From Streptacidiphilus albus JL83 (GTDB lineage Bacteria; Actinomycetota; Actinomycetes; Streptomycetales; Streptomycetaceae), in the NCBI RefSeq assembly GCF_000744705.1, contig NZ_JQML01000001.1, positions 620,001-684,000 on the forward strand: a DNA stretch of 64,000 nucleotides, read 5' to 3'. Numbering within the stretch: position 1 is the first letter of the stretch; every line of letters begins with the position of its first letter. This document shows positions 31,503 to 40,453 of the stretch, one piece after another. The notes below the pieces were generated by a model, which saw nothing but the letters and a program-made list of their open reading frames with translations, had not been told where the DNA came from and made no database searches. Both the position numbers and the translations under genes were made by a program.

Positions 31503-32108
31503 GTGCCCCTCGAAGACCTGGCTGCGGTAGACCGCCAAAGGGCACGAACCGCCCATGACATGCGGGGACACGATCATCTCGCGGTCGAGTCGCCACTCGC
31601 CGCACTGCGGGGCGTGACCGCCCTGGAGCGCGCCGCGGCAGCCACCGGAATGACCGCCACCTACGCCGTCCACTCGGACGTCGATGCGGAGGAGCTGACC
31701 TGGGACGCGACGGCAGTGTCCCTGGGCATCCCCGAGAAGGATGCCACGAGCCTGATGTACCGCTTCCTGCGGCGAAGGGCCCGCCGGCTTCGTGATGACG
31801 GACGCCCGGGCTTCACGGCCACTGTCTCCTATCGCTCGGGCGAGGCGGCCGCAACGTGGGAACTGAGTGTGGATCAGGCCTCTGGCCTGGTTCGTCACTT
31901 GAAAGGCTTCCCGACCGCGAACGGCACGGCCGAGGAGGCGAGGCTCGACTCGGTCGACTACACCCCCGCGTTCACCGACCGCGACTTCGAAGCCGTGGTC
32001 CAGCCCACGGCCAAGGTCTTCGACCCTGATCTACCGCACCTCCAGACACAATCGGGCGCCGGACACCCGCAAACACCGACGGTGCTCCTGCCGCAGGCAT
32101 CGCACTGA
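31503..32108 (+). CDS. Hypothetical protein, start uncertain
   Basis: Open frame of up to 201 residues (GTG 31503; ATG 31560 is an alternative). The segment from about residue 45 reads like natural protein: ERAAAATGMTATYAVHSD, WDATAVSLGIPEKDATSLMY, FLRRRARRL, then ATWELSVDQASGLVRHLKGF. The N-terminal 20 residues and Gln/Pro/Thr-rich C-terminus look weaker. No domain recognised. The opposite strand also has an open frame across 31500-31620, so strand choice is not certain. It lies in accessory DNA just after the TA-like module. Confidence 0.4.
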   Translation: MPLEDLAAVDRQRARTAHDMRGHDHLAVESPLAALRGVTALERAAAATGMTATYAVHSDVDAEELTWDATAVSLGIPEKDATSLMYRFLRRRARRLRDDGRPGFTATVSYRSGEAAATWELSVDQASGLVRHLKGFPTANGTAEEARLDSVDYTPAFTDRDFEAVVQPTAKVFDPDLPHLQTQSGAGHPQTPTVLLPQASH

Positions 32109-32313
32109 CCGCCTCCGTCCCTGGCCCGCAGACAGAGTCGTCGACCTGTCGGCCGACACTGCAGCCCGGTACACCACCAAGACGTGACTCGACCTTCCCT
32201 GCCTGCGCCTTCGGCTCGACAACCAGTCCCACGGGGCCACCGAGATGGGCGCCAGCGGCCAACAAGTCGGACCCAGTACTCTCAACCCAACGCCCCTGCC
32301 ACGGAGATCACCT

Positions 32314-34050
32314 ATGCCGCCCCTTCGCTCGACGAAGGCACTCGCCCCCCTCCTCGGGGCCTCGCTGCTCAGCTGCGCCGTCACCGCGTCCCCGGCCCTC
32401 GCCGACGCGCCCGCCCAGGCCGGCGTCTCGTTCGGGAACATCACCGCCGGCCAGACCCTGACCGGCGACACCCAGGTCACCCTGAACGTCCAGAACTCGG
32501 CCACCGACCCGATGACCTTCGTCCAGCTCACCGCTGCCCAGTTCATCGGGACGACGCCTCCCGTCCGGCTGCGCCGGCAGATACCGCTGCCCGCCGACTG
32601 CACCACCAGTTGCACCGTGACCGCCGACCTGGACACCACAGCCCTGACCCAGGGCGGCAGCGGCTCACCGGCACTCCCGGTACTGGACGACGGAGCCATC
32701 CGCCTCATCGCGCAGGCGTACAACGCAAATACCGAGACCGCCGAGGACATGGTCGACGCGCTGGTCGACAACCACCGCCCGAACAATGTCGTGCCCGGCT
32801 CCACCACGCGATCGAGCCCGACGGCCCCGGTGGGCCTGGCCGGTGACAGCTCCTTCACCGTGCAGGCGACCGCGACGCCCGGGGCCAGCGCACCCGCCGG
32901 CACCACCGTCACCACCGTGCAGCTCCTGGTCCCGGGCCAAGCCGCCTGGCCCACGCTGCAGCTGACTCCCTCTGCGGACGGCACGAGCTGGAGCACCACG
33001 CTCGACACCCGGGCCATCCCCTCCGGCGCCTACCCCGCCGAGGTCGTCGCCATCGACAGCAACGGCACCGTCGGCGACCCCACCCCGCTCACCCTGGTCG
33101 TCGACCACGCACCCACCCTGAGCCTGAACTCCGGCACCGTGGAACCGAACGCCCTGGAAGACACCGTCGTGTACTACAAGTACGGTGCCAGCACACTGGG
33201 CTGCGGAAGCGGCGCGCAGTACGTCGCGCCCCAGCAGATCTCCGTCTCCGTGGACGGCACCCTGTGGAACACCGCCCCGGCCTCCGCCATCGGCCTCCCG
33301 CCGGACTGCTTCCTCCACCTCGGCGGCACCGGCGAGATCACCCGCCCACTCCCTTACGGACACCACCAACTCACCGTCGCCATCACCGACAACCGAGGCC
33401 GCACCACCACAGCGACCTCGGCGATAACCGTCGCCCTGCCGCTGAACGTGCAGTGGACGGGAGTCGCCAGCACGCTGATCGTCGGACTTGACACCGACAT
33501 CAACCTGCGCACCACCATCACCGCCCCCGACGGCTACAGCAAACTCGCCAACTGGTCCATCATCGACCGCTCCGGCTCGGGCACCAGCTCCAGCAGCGGC
33601 ACCTACCCCAGCACACCCTCCTGGCCCGACTGGTACTCGATCGCCACCGGCACCGACGAAGTCGAACTGGCGGTCGGATCCGACAACGGCCTGACCACCG
33701 ACAGCGTCCTGAACATCGACGTCGTCCCCACCACGGCCACCGCCCTCCGCCTCTCCACCACCCGGGCCCGCCGCAACACCGTGGTCACCTTCTCCGGGCA
33801 CCTCGACCAGTGCACCAGCCTGAGCACCCTGGCCCGTCCCGCACTCCGCAACGCCTGGGCCCTGCTCCAGTTCCGCCCCGCCGGCAGCACCACCTGGACC
33901 ACCAAGGCCGAGGCCGTCACCAACGTCTACGGGAACGTCTTCTTCCAACAGAAGGCCACCGCCACCGGCGCCTGGCGGATCACCACCGCCACCACCACGG
34001 GCTGGACGGGATCCACCAGCACTACCAACACCCTGACGGTCACCGCGTAA
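32314..34050 (+). CDS. Large secreted beta-sandwich-rich protein, unknown
   Basis: Exported protein of 578 residues. ATG 32314 follows GGAGA; residues 1-31 are a signal peptide (LAPLLGASLLSCAVTASPALA). The mature chain is rich in Thr, Ser, Val and Gly with strand-like phrases typical of Ig-like or Ig-fold bacterial repeats: VSFGNITAGQTLTGD, TQVTLNVQNSAT, SSFTVQATATPGASAP, YPAEVVAIDSNGTVGD and RTTTATSAITVALP. The last domain (about 470-578) has ATALRLSTTRARRNTVVTFSG and AWALLQFRPAGSTTW, resembling streptomycete secreted Ig-like tails. I see no catalytic motif, membrane anchor or sortase signal. A surface, matrix or adhesive role is only a guess. Confidence 0.8.
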   Translation: MPPLRSTKALAPLLGASLLSCAVTASPALADAPAQAGVSFGNITAGQTLTGDTQVTLNVQNSATDPMTFVQLTAAQFIGTTPPVRLRRQIPLPADCTTSCTVTADLDTTALTQGGSGSPALPVLDDGAIRLIAQAYNANTETAEDMVDALVDNHRPNNVVPGSTTRSSPTAPVGLAGDSSFTVQATATPGASAPAGTTVTTVQLLVPGQAAWPTLQLTPSADGTSWSTTLDTRAIPSGAYPAEVVAIDSNGTVGDPTPLTLVVDHAPTLSLNSGTVEPNALEDTVVYYKYGASTLGCGSGAQYVAPQQISVSVDGTLWNTAPASAIGLPPDCFLHLGGTGEITRPLPYGHHQLTVAITDNRGRTTTATSAITVALPLNVQWTGVASTLIVGLDTDINLRTTITAPDGYSKLANWSIIDRSGSGTSSSSGTYPSTPSWPDWYSIATGTDEVELAVGSDNGLTTDSVLNIDVVPTTATALRLSTTRARRNTVVTFSGHLDQCTSLSTLARPALRNAWALLQFRPAGSTTWTTKAEAVTNVYGNVFFQQKATATGAWRITTATTTGWTGSTSTTNTLTVTA

Positions 34051-34085
34051 GCGCAGCCTCAGGCACCGGTCAACCACGGCGCACC

Positions 34086-34122
34086 CTGCGGCCCTGCCCC
34101 GAACCCCGGGGCAGGGCCGCAG
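34086..34122. terminator. Perfect 16-bp stem terminator between convergent genes
   Basis: CTGCGGCCCTGCCCCG (34086-34101), loop AACCC, and exact complement (34107-34122). It lies 36 nt after the secreted-protein stop and 83 nt before the end of the convergent PucR gene. Confidence 0.85.
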
Positions 34123-34204
34123 TCGACCCCGAGGACCGCCTGCGGATTCGGCTCTGACGCCGACTGGTCCGAGTCGGGGCACGCCCTGCCGCGCGCCAGC
34201 CGGC

Positions 34205-35422
34205 TCACGCGCTGCCGCGCCAGCGCAGCACCTCCAGCGCGGCGCCGACGTTGACGATGTTCTCCGCGAGCGGGCGGGGCAGCAGCTGGTCGGCGCGGGC
34301 CAGCCGGCGCAGCAGGGTGTTGCGGTGCGCCGGCAGCCGGGCCGCGGCGTGCGAGGCGTTGCATTCGGCGGCGATGAACACCCGCACCGCCTCGACCACC
34401 TCGGGACCGGCCGTCTCCAACTCCCCGAGGGTCCGCTTGACGAAGTGCTCGGCCCGTTCCGGGTCCGCGGTGAGCAGCGCGACCAGCTCCACCTCCTCGT
34501 GGGTGGCCAGCCGTTGCGGCGACGAGAGCCGCGCCAGCATCCGCTGCACGGTGAGCGCGTCGAGATGGCTGCGCCGGAAGCCGTCGACGCCCACGGCGGT
34601 GGAGCCGAGGGCGACCCGCACGTCGGGTCCGACGGTGTCGGCGTGCAGCCGGGCCGGGTCGGGGCGGCCGTGCATCCAGATCCACCGGGTGGTGGCGCCG
34701 GCGAGCACCGTGAGCGGGCGCTGCTCGGCGTCGGCGGCCGCGGCGACCCGGTCGGCGGTGCGGTCCAGCACGCCCAGATCGACGTCGGGGTCCTCGCTCC
34801 AGATGATCGCCGCGGTGTGCCGGCCGCTGAGCCGGTAGCCCAGCTGCTGTTCGGCGCGTGGCCGCGGGATCGGCGCGCCGTCCAGCAGCAGGCTGACCAC
34901 CTCCCGGCGCTCGGCGTGGGTGCCCCGGGTCAGTGCCTCGCGCTCGAGCGACATCTGCTCGGAGATGGCGGCGACCGTGTCGTCGACGAACGCCGAGATC
35001 GAGCGGCAGGAGACGTCGAGCAGCTGGCGCAGTTGCTCGGGGTCGGCGGTGAGGGTGCAGGCGATCTGCGTCCAGAAGCGCAGCGCGATGCCCTGCCCGA
35101 CCCGGTACGCGTCCAGCGCCGACTCGTTCAGCCCGCGCCGGACCAGGTCGCGGGCGACCGCCAGCGGCTCGTCGCCCACGTTGGCCGGCACCCGCCGACC
35201 GGGGGCGCGGACATTGGCGGCGGCCCAGAACAGCAGGTTGGACCGGTTGGTGCGGCGGGTCGCCGCCGCGAACACCGGGTCGTCCGCCAGCTTCTGCCGG
35301 TTCACCCCGGACAGCGTCGCCCGGTCCAGCTCCGCCAGCCAGTCGGCCGGCGGGTTCAGCGCCAGCTGCGCCCCGCTCCGGATCAGCTCACGTACCTGCG
35401 GCGACGGCAGCTCCCAGTCCAT
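34205..35422 (-). CDS. PucR/CdaR-type transcriptional regulator
   Basis: 405-residue regulator. The C-terminal 60 residues are the HTH_30 domain of PucR proteins (AAECNASHAAARLPAHRNTLLRRLARA, shown across its helices; here 'NASHAAARLPAHRNTLLRRL' is the recognition core). The middle part (about 180-330) resembles the GGDEF-like domain of this group (VSLLLDGAPIPRPRAEQQLGY, AAIIWSEDPD, VRVALGSTAVGVDGFRRSH). The N-terminal 170 residues are helical. ATG 35422 is used. It is divergent from the EthA-like monooxygenase gene with 136 nt between, so it probably controls the monooxygenase-esterase operon. Inducer unknown. Confidence 0.88.
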   Translation of the reverse strand: MDWELPSPQVRELIRSGAQLALNPPADWLAELDRATLSGVNRQKLADDPVFAAATRRTNRSNLLFWAAANVRAPGRRVPANVGDEPLAVARDLVRRGLNESALDAYRVGQGIALRFWTQIACTLTADPEQLRQLLDVSCRSISAFVDDTVAAISEQMSLEREALTRGTHAERREVVSLLLDGAPIPRPRAEQQLGYRLSGRHTAAIIWSEDPDVDLGVLDRTADRVAAAADAEQRPLTVLAGATTRWIWMHGRPDPARLHADTVGPDVRVALGSTAVGVDGFRRSHLDALTVQRMLARLSSPQRLATHEEVELVALLTADPERAEHFVKRTLGELETAGPEVVEAVRVFIAAECNASHAAARLPAHRNTLLRRLARADQLLPRPLAENIVNVGAALEVLRWRGSA

Positions 35423-35558
35423 GGGCCCAGCCTACGGCCAGTGGTGTGTTCTGCCTCACTCCGGGGCCTGATCGGTGCACTTTGTGCTGGTTCTGCGGCG
35501 CGGCGGCGGCCAGGATGGAGGCTGTTCGGTACCGGTGTCCGCTTCGGAAGTAGGCCGT

Positions 35559-37058
35559 ATGCCTCTGACTGCCCCTCAGCCGTCCTCGGTCGACGTCCTG
35601 ATCGTGGGTGCCGGGATCTCCGGCATCGGTGCCGCGTACTACCTGCAGCGCGAGCACCCGCAGCGCAGCTACGCCGTCCTGGAGGCGCGCGCGGCCTCCG
35701 GCGGCACCTGGGACCTGTTCCGCTACCCGGGCATCCGCTCGGACTCGGACCTGCACACCTTCGGCTACGAGTTCAAGCCGTGGCGCGACGAGCACTCGAT
35801 CGCCGACGGCGACCGGATCCTCGCCTATGTGCGCGAGGCGGCGGCCGAGCACGGCATCGACCGGAAGATCCGCTTCAACACGAAGGTGCTGAGCGCGTCC
35901 TGGTCCTCGTCCGACGCGCGCTGGAGCGTGGAGGTCGAGTCCGCCGAGACCGGCGAGCGCACGACGCTCAGCTGCAACTGGATCTTCTGCGCCGGCGGCT
36001 ACTACCGCTACGACGAGGGCTTCACCCCGCGCTTCGAGGGCCGGGAGGAGTTCCGCGGGCAGGTGGTGCACCCGCAGCACTGGCCGCAGGACCTGGACAG
36101 CACCGGCAAGCGGGTGCTGGTGATCGGCAGCGGGGCCACCGCGGTCACCCTGGTCCCGGCCCTGGCCGGGACCGCCGCACACGTCACCATGCTGCAGCGC
36201 ACCCCGAGTTACGTGATGCCGGTGCCCGCGAAGGACCGGCTCGCCAACCAGCTGCGCAGCCTGCTCGGCGAGGAGCGCGGGTACGCGGTCGCGCGCCGCA
36301 AGAACATCCTCCAGCAGCAGGCGGTCTGGCGGTTCTGCCAGAAGTACCCGAAGGCGGCCCGGCGGCTGATCCGGCGCTACAACCGGAAGCTGCTGCCCGC
36401 CGGCTACCCCGTCGACGAGCACTTCAACCCGCCCTACGACCCCTGGGACCAGCGGCTGTGCGCCGTGCCCAACGGCGACCTGTTCCGCGCCATCCGCGAG
36501 GGCCGGGCGTCGGTGGCCACCGACCGCATCGCGAGGTTCACCGCGACCGGCGTGCTGCTGGAGTCGGGCCGCACCCTGGAGGCGGACCTCATCGTCACCG
36601 CCACCGGCCTGAACGTACAGGCCATGGGCGGGATCGAGCTGACCGTCGACGGCGAGCCGGTCCGGCTGGCCGACACGGTCGCCTACAAGGGGATGATGCT
36701 CTCCGGGGTGCCGAACTTCGCCTACGCGATCGGCTACACCAACTCCTCCTGGACCCTGAAGGTCGGCCTGCTCTGCGAGCACTTCTGCCGACTGCTGACC
36801 CGGATGGACGCCCGGGGCGTCGACATCGCGCGCCCGGTGCTCGCCGATCCGGCCATGCCGACCCGGCCGTTCCTCGACTTCGGCGCCGGGTACATTCAAC
36901 GCGTGATCGACCTGCTCCCGCGCCAGGGCGACCGCGCGCCGTGGCGGACCTCGCTGAACTACAGCGGCGACGTCAAGCTCCTGCGCCACCTGCCCGTTGA
37001 CGACCCCGACCTGCACTTCGACCGCAGCACCCGCACCCCGGAGGCCGTCCATGGTTGA
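35559..37058 (+). CDS. EthA-like Baeyer-Villiger flavin monooxygenase
   Basis: FAD/NADPH enzyme of 499 residues that should insert oxygen next to a ketone to give an ester. Motifs in order: VDVLIVGAGISGIGAAYYLQ (FAD Rossmann GxGxxG), GGTWDLFRYPGIRSDSDLHT, the BVMO fingerprint FRGQVVHPQHW (FxGxxxHxxxW, about residues 165-175), VLVIGSGATAVTLVPAL (NADPH Rossmann), PPYDPWDQRLCAVPNGDLF and IVTATGLNVQ. The pattern is closest to mycobacterial EthA. ATG 35559 has GGAAG nine bases upstream. The last eight bases overlap the esterase gene, so coupling is tight. It is divergent from a PucR regulator. Natural ketone unknown. Confidence 0.93.
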   Translation: MPLTAPQPSSVDVLIVGAGISGIGAAYYLQREHPQRSYAVLEARAASGGTWDLFRYPGIRSDSDLHTFGYEFKPWRDEHSIADGDRILAYVREAAAEHGIDRKIRFNTKVLSASWSSSDARWSVEVESAETGERTTLSCNWIFCAGGYYRYDEGFTPRFEGREEFRGQVVHPQHWPQDLDSTGKRVLVIGSGATAVTLVPALAGTAAHVTMLQRTPSYVMPVPAKDRLANQLRSLLGEERGYAVARRKNILQQQAVWRFCQKYPKAARRLIRRYNRKLLPAGYPVDEHFNPPYDPWDQRLCAVPNGDLFRAIREGRASVATDRIARFTATGVLLESGRTLEADLIVTATGLNVQAMGGIELTVDGEPVRLADTVAYKGMMLSGVPNFAYAIGYTNSSWTLKVGLLCEHFCRLLTRMDARGVDIARPVLADPAMPTRPFLDFGAGYIQRVIDLLPRQGDRAPWRTSLNYSGDVKLLRHLPVDDPDLHFDRSTRTPEAVHG

Positions 37059-38055
37059 CCCCGACTGGCAGCCGGACCTCCTCGGCGAGGGCTACCACCG
37101 GCACGAGCTCGAACTCGGCGCCGACCCGGACGGCGAGGGCTCGATCGCCGCCGTGCTGGTCCGGCGCGAGCCCCGGCCGGACGAGGCCGTGCACGGCGCG
37201 GTGCTGTACGTGCACGGCTTCACCGACTACTTCTTCCAGACCGGGCTGGCCGATGCCTTCGCCCGGCACGGCCTGGCCTTCTACGGCCTCGACCTGCGCA
37301 AGTGCGGTCGGGGCCTGCGACCGGGGCAGACCGCGCACTACGTCTCGGACCTCGCCCGGTACGACGAGGAGCTCGAACGCTCGCTCGCGATCGTCACCGC
37401 CGCCCATCCCGGGCTGCCGGTGGTCGTCGCCGCGCACTCCACCGGCGGGCTGGTCACCTCGCTCTGGCTGGACCGCCGACGCGCGGCCGGGCGGGTCGCC
37501 CCGGTCACCGGTCTGGTGCTCAACAGTCCCTGGTTCGACCTGCAGGGCAGTGCGGTGCAGCGCGGCCCGGTCACCCAGGCCCTGCGCGTCCTGGCGAAGG
37601 TCCGTCCCTACCAGGTGCTGAAGCTGCCCACGAGCGTGTACGGGGACACCCTGCACATCAGCCGCACCGGGGAGTGGGACTTCGACCTCGCCATCAAGCC
37701 GCTGGCCGGGTTCCCGGTCACCCTGGGCTGGCTGAACGCGGTGCGGCGCGGGCACGCCCGGCTCCACCGCGGCCTGGACGTCGGTGTCCCCTCGCTGGTC
37801 CTGCGCTCCGACCGCACCCACTTCTCGTCCCGGTACTCGCCGCTGAGCGACCGGGCCGACACCGTGCTCGACGTCGCGCAGATCGCCCGGTGGGCCGGCT
37901 GCCTCGGCGGCGAGACGACGGTCGTTCCGATCCCGGGCGCCCGCCACGACGTGTTCCTGTCGCTGGCCGAGCCGCGCGAGCAGGCCTACGCGGCGCTGGA
38001 CGCCTGGCTCGACCGGCAGGGCGCCGGCCGACCGGCTGACGAGCCGACCGACTGA
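37051..38055 (+). CDS. Alpha/beta hydrolase, monoacylglycerol lipase-like esterase
   Basis: Serine hydrolase of 334 residues (Hydrolase_4/S33 group). Visible: GAVLYVHGFTDYFFQ (oxyanion region), FYGLDLRKCGRGLRPGQ, VVVAAHSTGGLVTSLWL with the nucleophile Ser in HSTGG, a helical lid, VPSLVLRSDRTHFS (acid region) and PIPGARHDVFLS with the catalytic His. ATG 37051 lies inside the end of the monooxygenase gene (8-bp overlap). The obvious role is to hydrolyse the ester made by that Baeyer-Villiger enzyme into acid and alcohol, the usual BVMO-esterase pairing for ketone breakdown. It is cytoplasmic (no signal peptide). Confidence 0.9.
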   Translation: MVDPDWQPDLLGEGYHRHELELGADPDGEGSIAAVLVRREPRPDEAVHGAVLYVHGFTDYFFQTGLADAFARHGLAFYGLDLRKCGRGLRPGQTAHYVSDLARYDEELERSLAIVTAAHPGLPVVVAAHSTGGLVTSLWLDRRRAAGRVAPVTGLVLNSPWFDLQGSAVQRGPVTQALRVLAKVRPYQVLKLPTSVYGDTLHISRTGEWDFDLAIKPLAGFPVTLGWLNAVRRGHARLHRGLDVGVPSLVLRSDRTHFSSRYSPLSDRADTVLDVAQIARWAGCLGGETTVVPIPGARHDVFLSLAEPREQAYAALDAWLDRQGAGRPADEPTD

Positions 38056-38212
38056 CGGGCCGACCGACTGACCGGCCCCGGCGGGGCGCTTTCCGGCCAG
38101 ACTGCGCCCCGCGGCGACGCCGCCCGTGCAGCAGGGCGACAGAGCGGGTAGAAGCCCGCAAACGGGGCGCGCGGATCCGCCGGCGCCCCGGCCGGATCTG
38201 GTGAGGTGGACC

Positions 38213-38431
38213 GTGTCCGAGCTCAACCCTGTTGCGGTAGCGACGTTCTGCGGCAACTGCAACTGCGGCTGCCCGCAGTTGTTCGTCGACCCCGACGCGC
38301 CCGAGGAGCGCCGGGTCCGGATCACCGACGACTTCGGCCAGCAGATCCAGATGAGCGCCGACCAGTTCCTCGACCTGGTCGAGCAGGCCAAGTCCGGCGC
38401 CCTGGACGGCAGCGCGCTCGCCCTGCACTGA
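38213..38431 (+). CDS. Small Cys-rich protein, unknown
   Basis: 72 residues; GTG 38213 after GAGGTGG. The N-terminus carries ATFCGNCNCGCPQLFVD, four Cys in nine residues, followed by an acidic and polar segment (PEERRVRITDDFGQQIQM) and an amphipathic helix (ADQFLDLVEQAKSGALDG). It looks like a conserved streptomycete protein; the cysteine cluster suggests bound zinc, copper or an Fe-S cluster, or a modified peptide precursor. No named family is recalled with confidence. It stands alone upstream of the Zur box and zinc transporter operon, which makes a metal link attractive but unproven. Confidence 0.75.
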   Translation: MSELNPVAVATFCGNCNCGCPQLFVDPDAPEERRVRITDDFGQQIQMSADQFLDLVEQAKSGALDGSALALH

Positions 38432-38550
38432 CCGCCCGCACCACCGCCTGCCCGTCGTACCGGATTCGCCGCTCGCGGCACCGGTGCGGCGGGCAGGCGG
38501 CTTTTCCGGTACCCCCGCGCACCGCCACGGCCTCCCCTCGACATCCTTAT

Positions 38551-38570
38551 TGAAAACGATTATCTTTTCA
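38551..38570. promoter_or_regulatory. Zur box upstream of the zinc ABC transporter
   Basis: TGAAAACGATTATCTTTTCA. Its first 15 bases match the streptomycete Zur consensus TGAAAATGATTTTCA at 12 positions. It lies 55 nt before the znuA ATG, in the expected promoter position for zinc-dependent repression. Confidence 0.8.
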
Positions 38571-38624
38571 CTGCGGCGGCGCGGATGCGCCCGCACCACC
38601 ATGTGATCGAGGGGAAGTCCCGTT

Positions 38625-39590
38625 ATGGGCATACGCGTTCTGTCCTACCGCCTCCGGGGAGCAACGGCGGCAGGGGTCACCGCGCTGGCGCTGCTGATGA
38701 CCGGCTGCTCCAGTGCGGCGAAGAGCGAGACCGCAGCCGCCGACGCGTCGCAGGGGTCGGTGAAGAAGATCGTCGCCGTGGGCGCGGAGAACGAGTACGC
38801 CGACGTGATCGGCCAGATCGGCGGCCGGTACGTCTCGGTGACCGGGATCATGAGCAATCCCAACACCGACCCCCACACCTTCGAGGCGGACCCCAAGGTC
38901 GCCCAGGTGGTGAGCGCGGCGCAGCTGGTCGTGCAGAACGGGGTCGGCTACGACGACTTCATGACCAAGATCGAGCAGGCGTCCGGCGGTTCCGGCCGCC
39001 AGGTGATCGATGTGCAGAAGCTGCTCGGGCTGCCGGACTCCACGGCCAACCCGCACCTCTGGTACCAGCCGTCGACCATGCCCGCGGTCGCCCGGGCCAT
39101 CGCCGCCGACCTGTCCACGCTCGACCCCGCGCACAAGGCCTACTACACGGCCAACCTCGCCACCTTCGACACGTCGGTGCAGGCGTACACCTCGGCGGTG
39201 GCCGCGCTGAAGGCGCGGTACGCCGGGACGGCGGTGGCCACCACCGAGCCGGTGGCGGACTACCTGCTGGACGCCGCCGGGATCGACAACCTGACGCCCT
39301 GGTCCTTCCAGGCCGACGTGATGAACGGGGTCGACCCCTCGCCGCAGGACGTCTCGCTGGAGAAGAGCCTGTTCACCGAGCACAAGGTGAAGGCCTTCGT
39401 CTACAACCAGCAGGTCACCGACTCGCTGACGGACTCGCTGCTGCAACTGGCGCACCAGAACCACATCCCGGTGGTCGGGGTCTACGAGACCATGCCCACC
39501 CCCGGCTACAGCTACCAGACCTGGATGGTGGCCGAGGCCTCGGCGCTGACCGACGCGTTCGCGCACGGCGCCTCGGCCCCGGTGCTGTGA
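38625..39590 (+). CDS. znuA: Zinc ABC transporter substrate-binding lipoprotein
   Basis: Captures Zn(II) outside the membrane for the ABC importer encoded downstream; 321 residues of the TroA/ZnuA cluster A-I family. The lipobox is LMTG-Cys28 after a hydrophobic signal. Candidate metal ligands are His84 (TDPHTFEADP), His144 (ANPHLWYQP), a Glu in KSLFTEHKVKAFVYNQQ and a late Glu/Asp (VVGVYETMPTPG). No long His-rich loop is present, unlike many ZnuA. ATG 38625 follows GGGGAAG. It is the first gene of the operon behind the Zur box and its stop overlaps the ATPase start (TGATG). Manganese is a less likely cargo given the Zur context. Confidence 0.9.
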   Translation: MGIRVLSYRLRGATAAGVTALALLMTGCSSAAKSETAAADASQGSVKKIVAVGAENEYADVIGQIGGRYVSVTGIMSNPNTDPHTFEADPKVAQVVSAAQLVVQNGVGYDDFMTKIEQASGGSGRQVIDVQKLLGLPDSTANPHLWYQPSTMPAVARAIAADLSTLDPAHKAYYTANLATFDTSVQAYTSAVAALKARYAGTAVATTEPVADYLLDAAGIDNLTPWSFQADVMNGVDPSPQDVSLEKSLFTEHKVKAFVYNQQVTDSLTDSLLQLAHQNHIPVVGVYETMPTPGYSYQTWMVAEASALTDAFAHGASAPVL

Positions 39591-40453
39591 TGCCCGCCCC
39601 CGTGCTGGAACTGGAGGGGATCGGGGTGCGGCTGGGCGGCCGGGCGGTCCTGGACGGGGTCGGATTCACCGTCGCCCCGGGCGAGTTCACCGGGCTGATC
39701 GGCTCCAACGGGGCCGGCAAGACCACCGTCCTGCGGATCGTGATGGGCCTGCAGGCGCCCGACACGGGCCGGGTGCTGGTCGACGGCCTGCCGCTGGGAC
39801 GGCGGAAGCGGTCCCTCGGCTACGTCCCGCAGAAGGTCGTGGTCGACCCCGACGCCCCGCTGCGCGCCCGCGACCTGGTCGCGCTCGGCCTGGACGGCGA
39901 GCGCATCGGCCCGCGCCTGCCGTCCCGGCGCGACCGGCAGCGGGTCGAGGAGATGCTCGACGCCGTGGACGCCGGCCGCTTCGCCGACGCCCGGGTGGGC
40001 ACCCTCTCCGGCGGCGAGCAGCAACGGGTGCTGATCGCCCATGCGCTGATCAGCCGTCCTCGGCTACTGCTGATGGACGAGCCGCTGGCCAACCTGGACA
40101 TCCGCAGCGGGCAGGAGATCGTGGACCGGCTCGCCCGGATCGCCAGGGAGCAGGGCGTGGCGGTACTGATGTCGGCGCACGACATGAACCCGCTGCTGCC
40201 GGTGCTGGACCGGATCGTCTACGTGGCCGGGGGACGGGTGGCCGTGGGCACCACGGACGAGGTGGTCCGCACCGAGGTCCTCAGCCGGTTGTACGGGCAC
40301 CGGGTGAGCGTGCTGCGGGTGGACGGACGGATCCTGGTCGTCTCCGGCCAGGCGTCCCTGCCCGCGCCGGACGCCCCGGCCGCTGTGACCAGCGTGACCG
40401 TCGAGGCCGCCGTGACCACTGTGACCGCCGGCGCGACCGCAGAGAGGCTGTGA
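39590..40453 (+). CDS. znuC: Zinc ABC transporter ATP-binding protein
   Basis: ATPase subunit of 287 residues. Walker A is GSNGAGKTT (about residues 39-47), then the Q-loop YVPQK, signature LSGGEQQRVLIA, Walker B RLLLMDEPLANLD, and the H-loop SAHDMNPLL. The C-terminal 60 residues (AAVTSVTVEAAVTTVTAGAT) are a Val/Thr-rich extension beyond the usual end. ATG 39590 overlaps the znuA stop, and the stop overlaps the first permease ATG in the same TGATG way, so translation is coupled. Confidence 0.93.
   Translation: MPAPVLELEGIGVRLGGRAVLDGVGFTVAPGEFTGLIGSNGAGKTTVLRIVMGLQAPDTGRVLVDGLPLGRRKRSLGYVPQKVVVDPDAPLRARDLVALGLDGERIGPRLPSRRDRQRVEEMLDAVDAGRFADARVGTLSGGEQQRVLIAHALISRPRLLLMDEPLANLDIRSGQEIVDRLARIAREQGVAVLMSAHDMNPLLPVLDRIVYVAGGRVAVGTTDEVVRTEVLSRLYGHRVSVLRVDGRILVVSGQASLPAPDAPAAVTSVTVEAAVTTVTAGATAERL

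Noticed and set aside
31158-31898. Minus-strand frame of 246 codons opposite the TA-like operon and hypothetical gene
   Set aside because: It runs opposite the well-supported 31176-31427 gene and has no ribosome site; a short natural-looking stretch near 31500-31620 leaves slight doubt.
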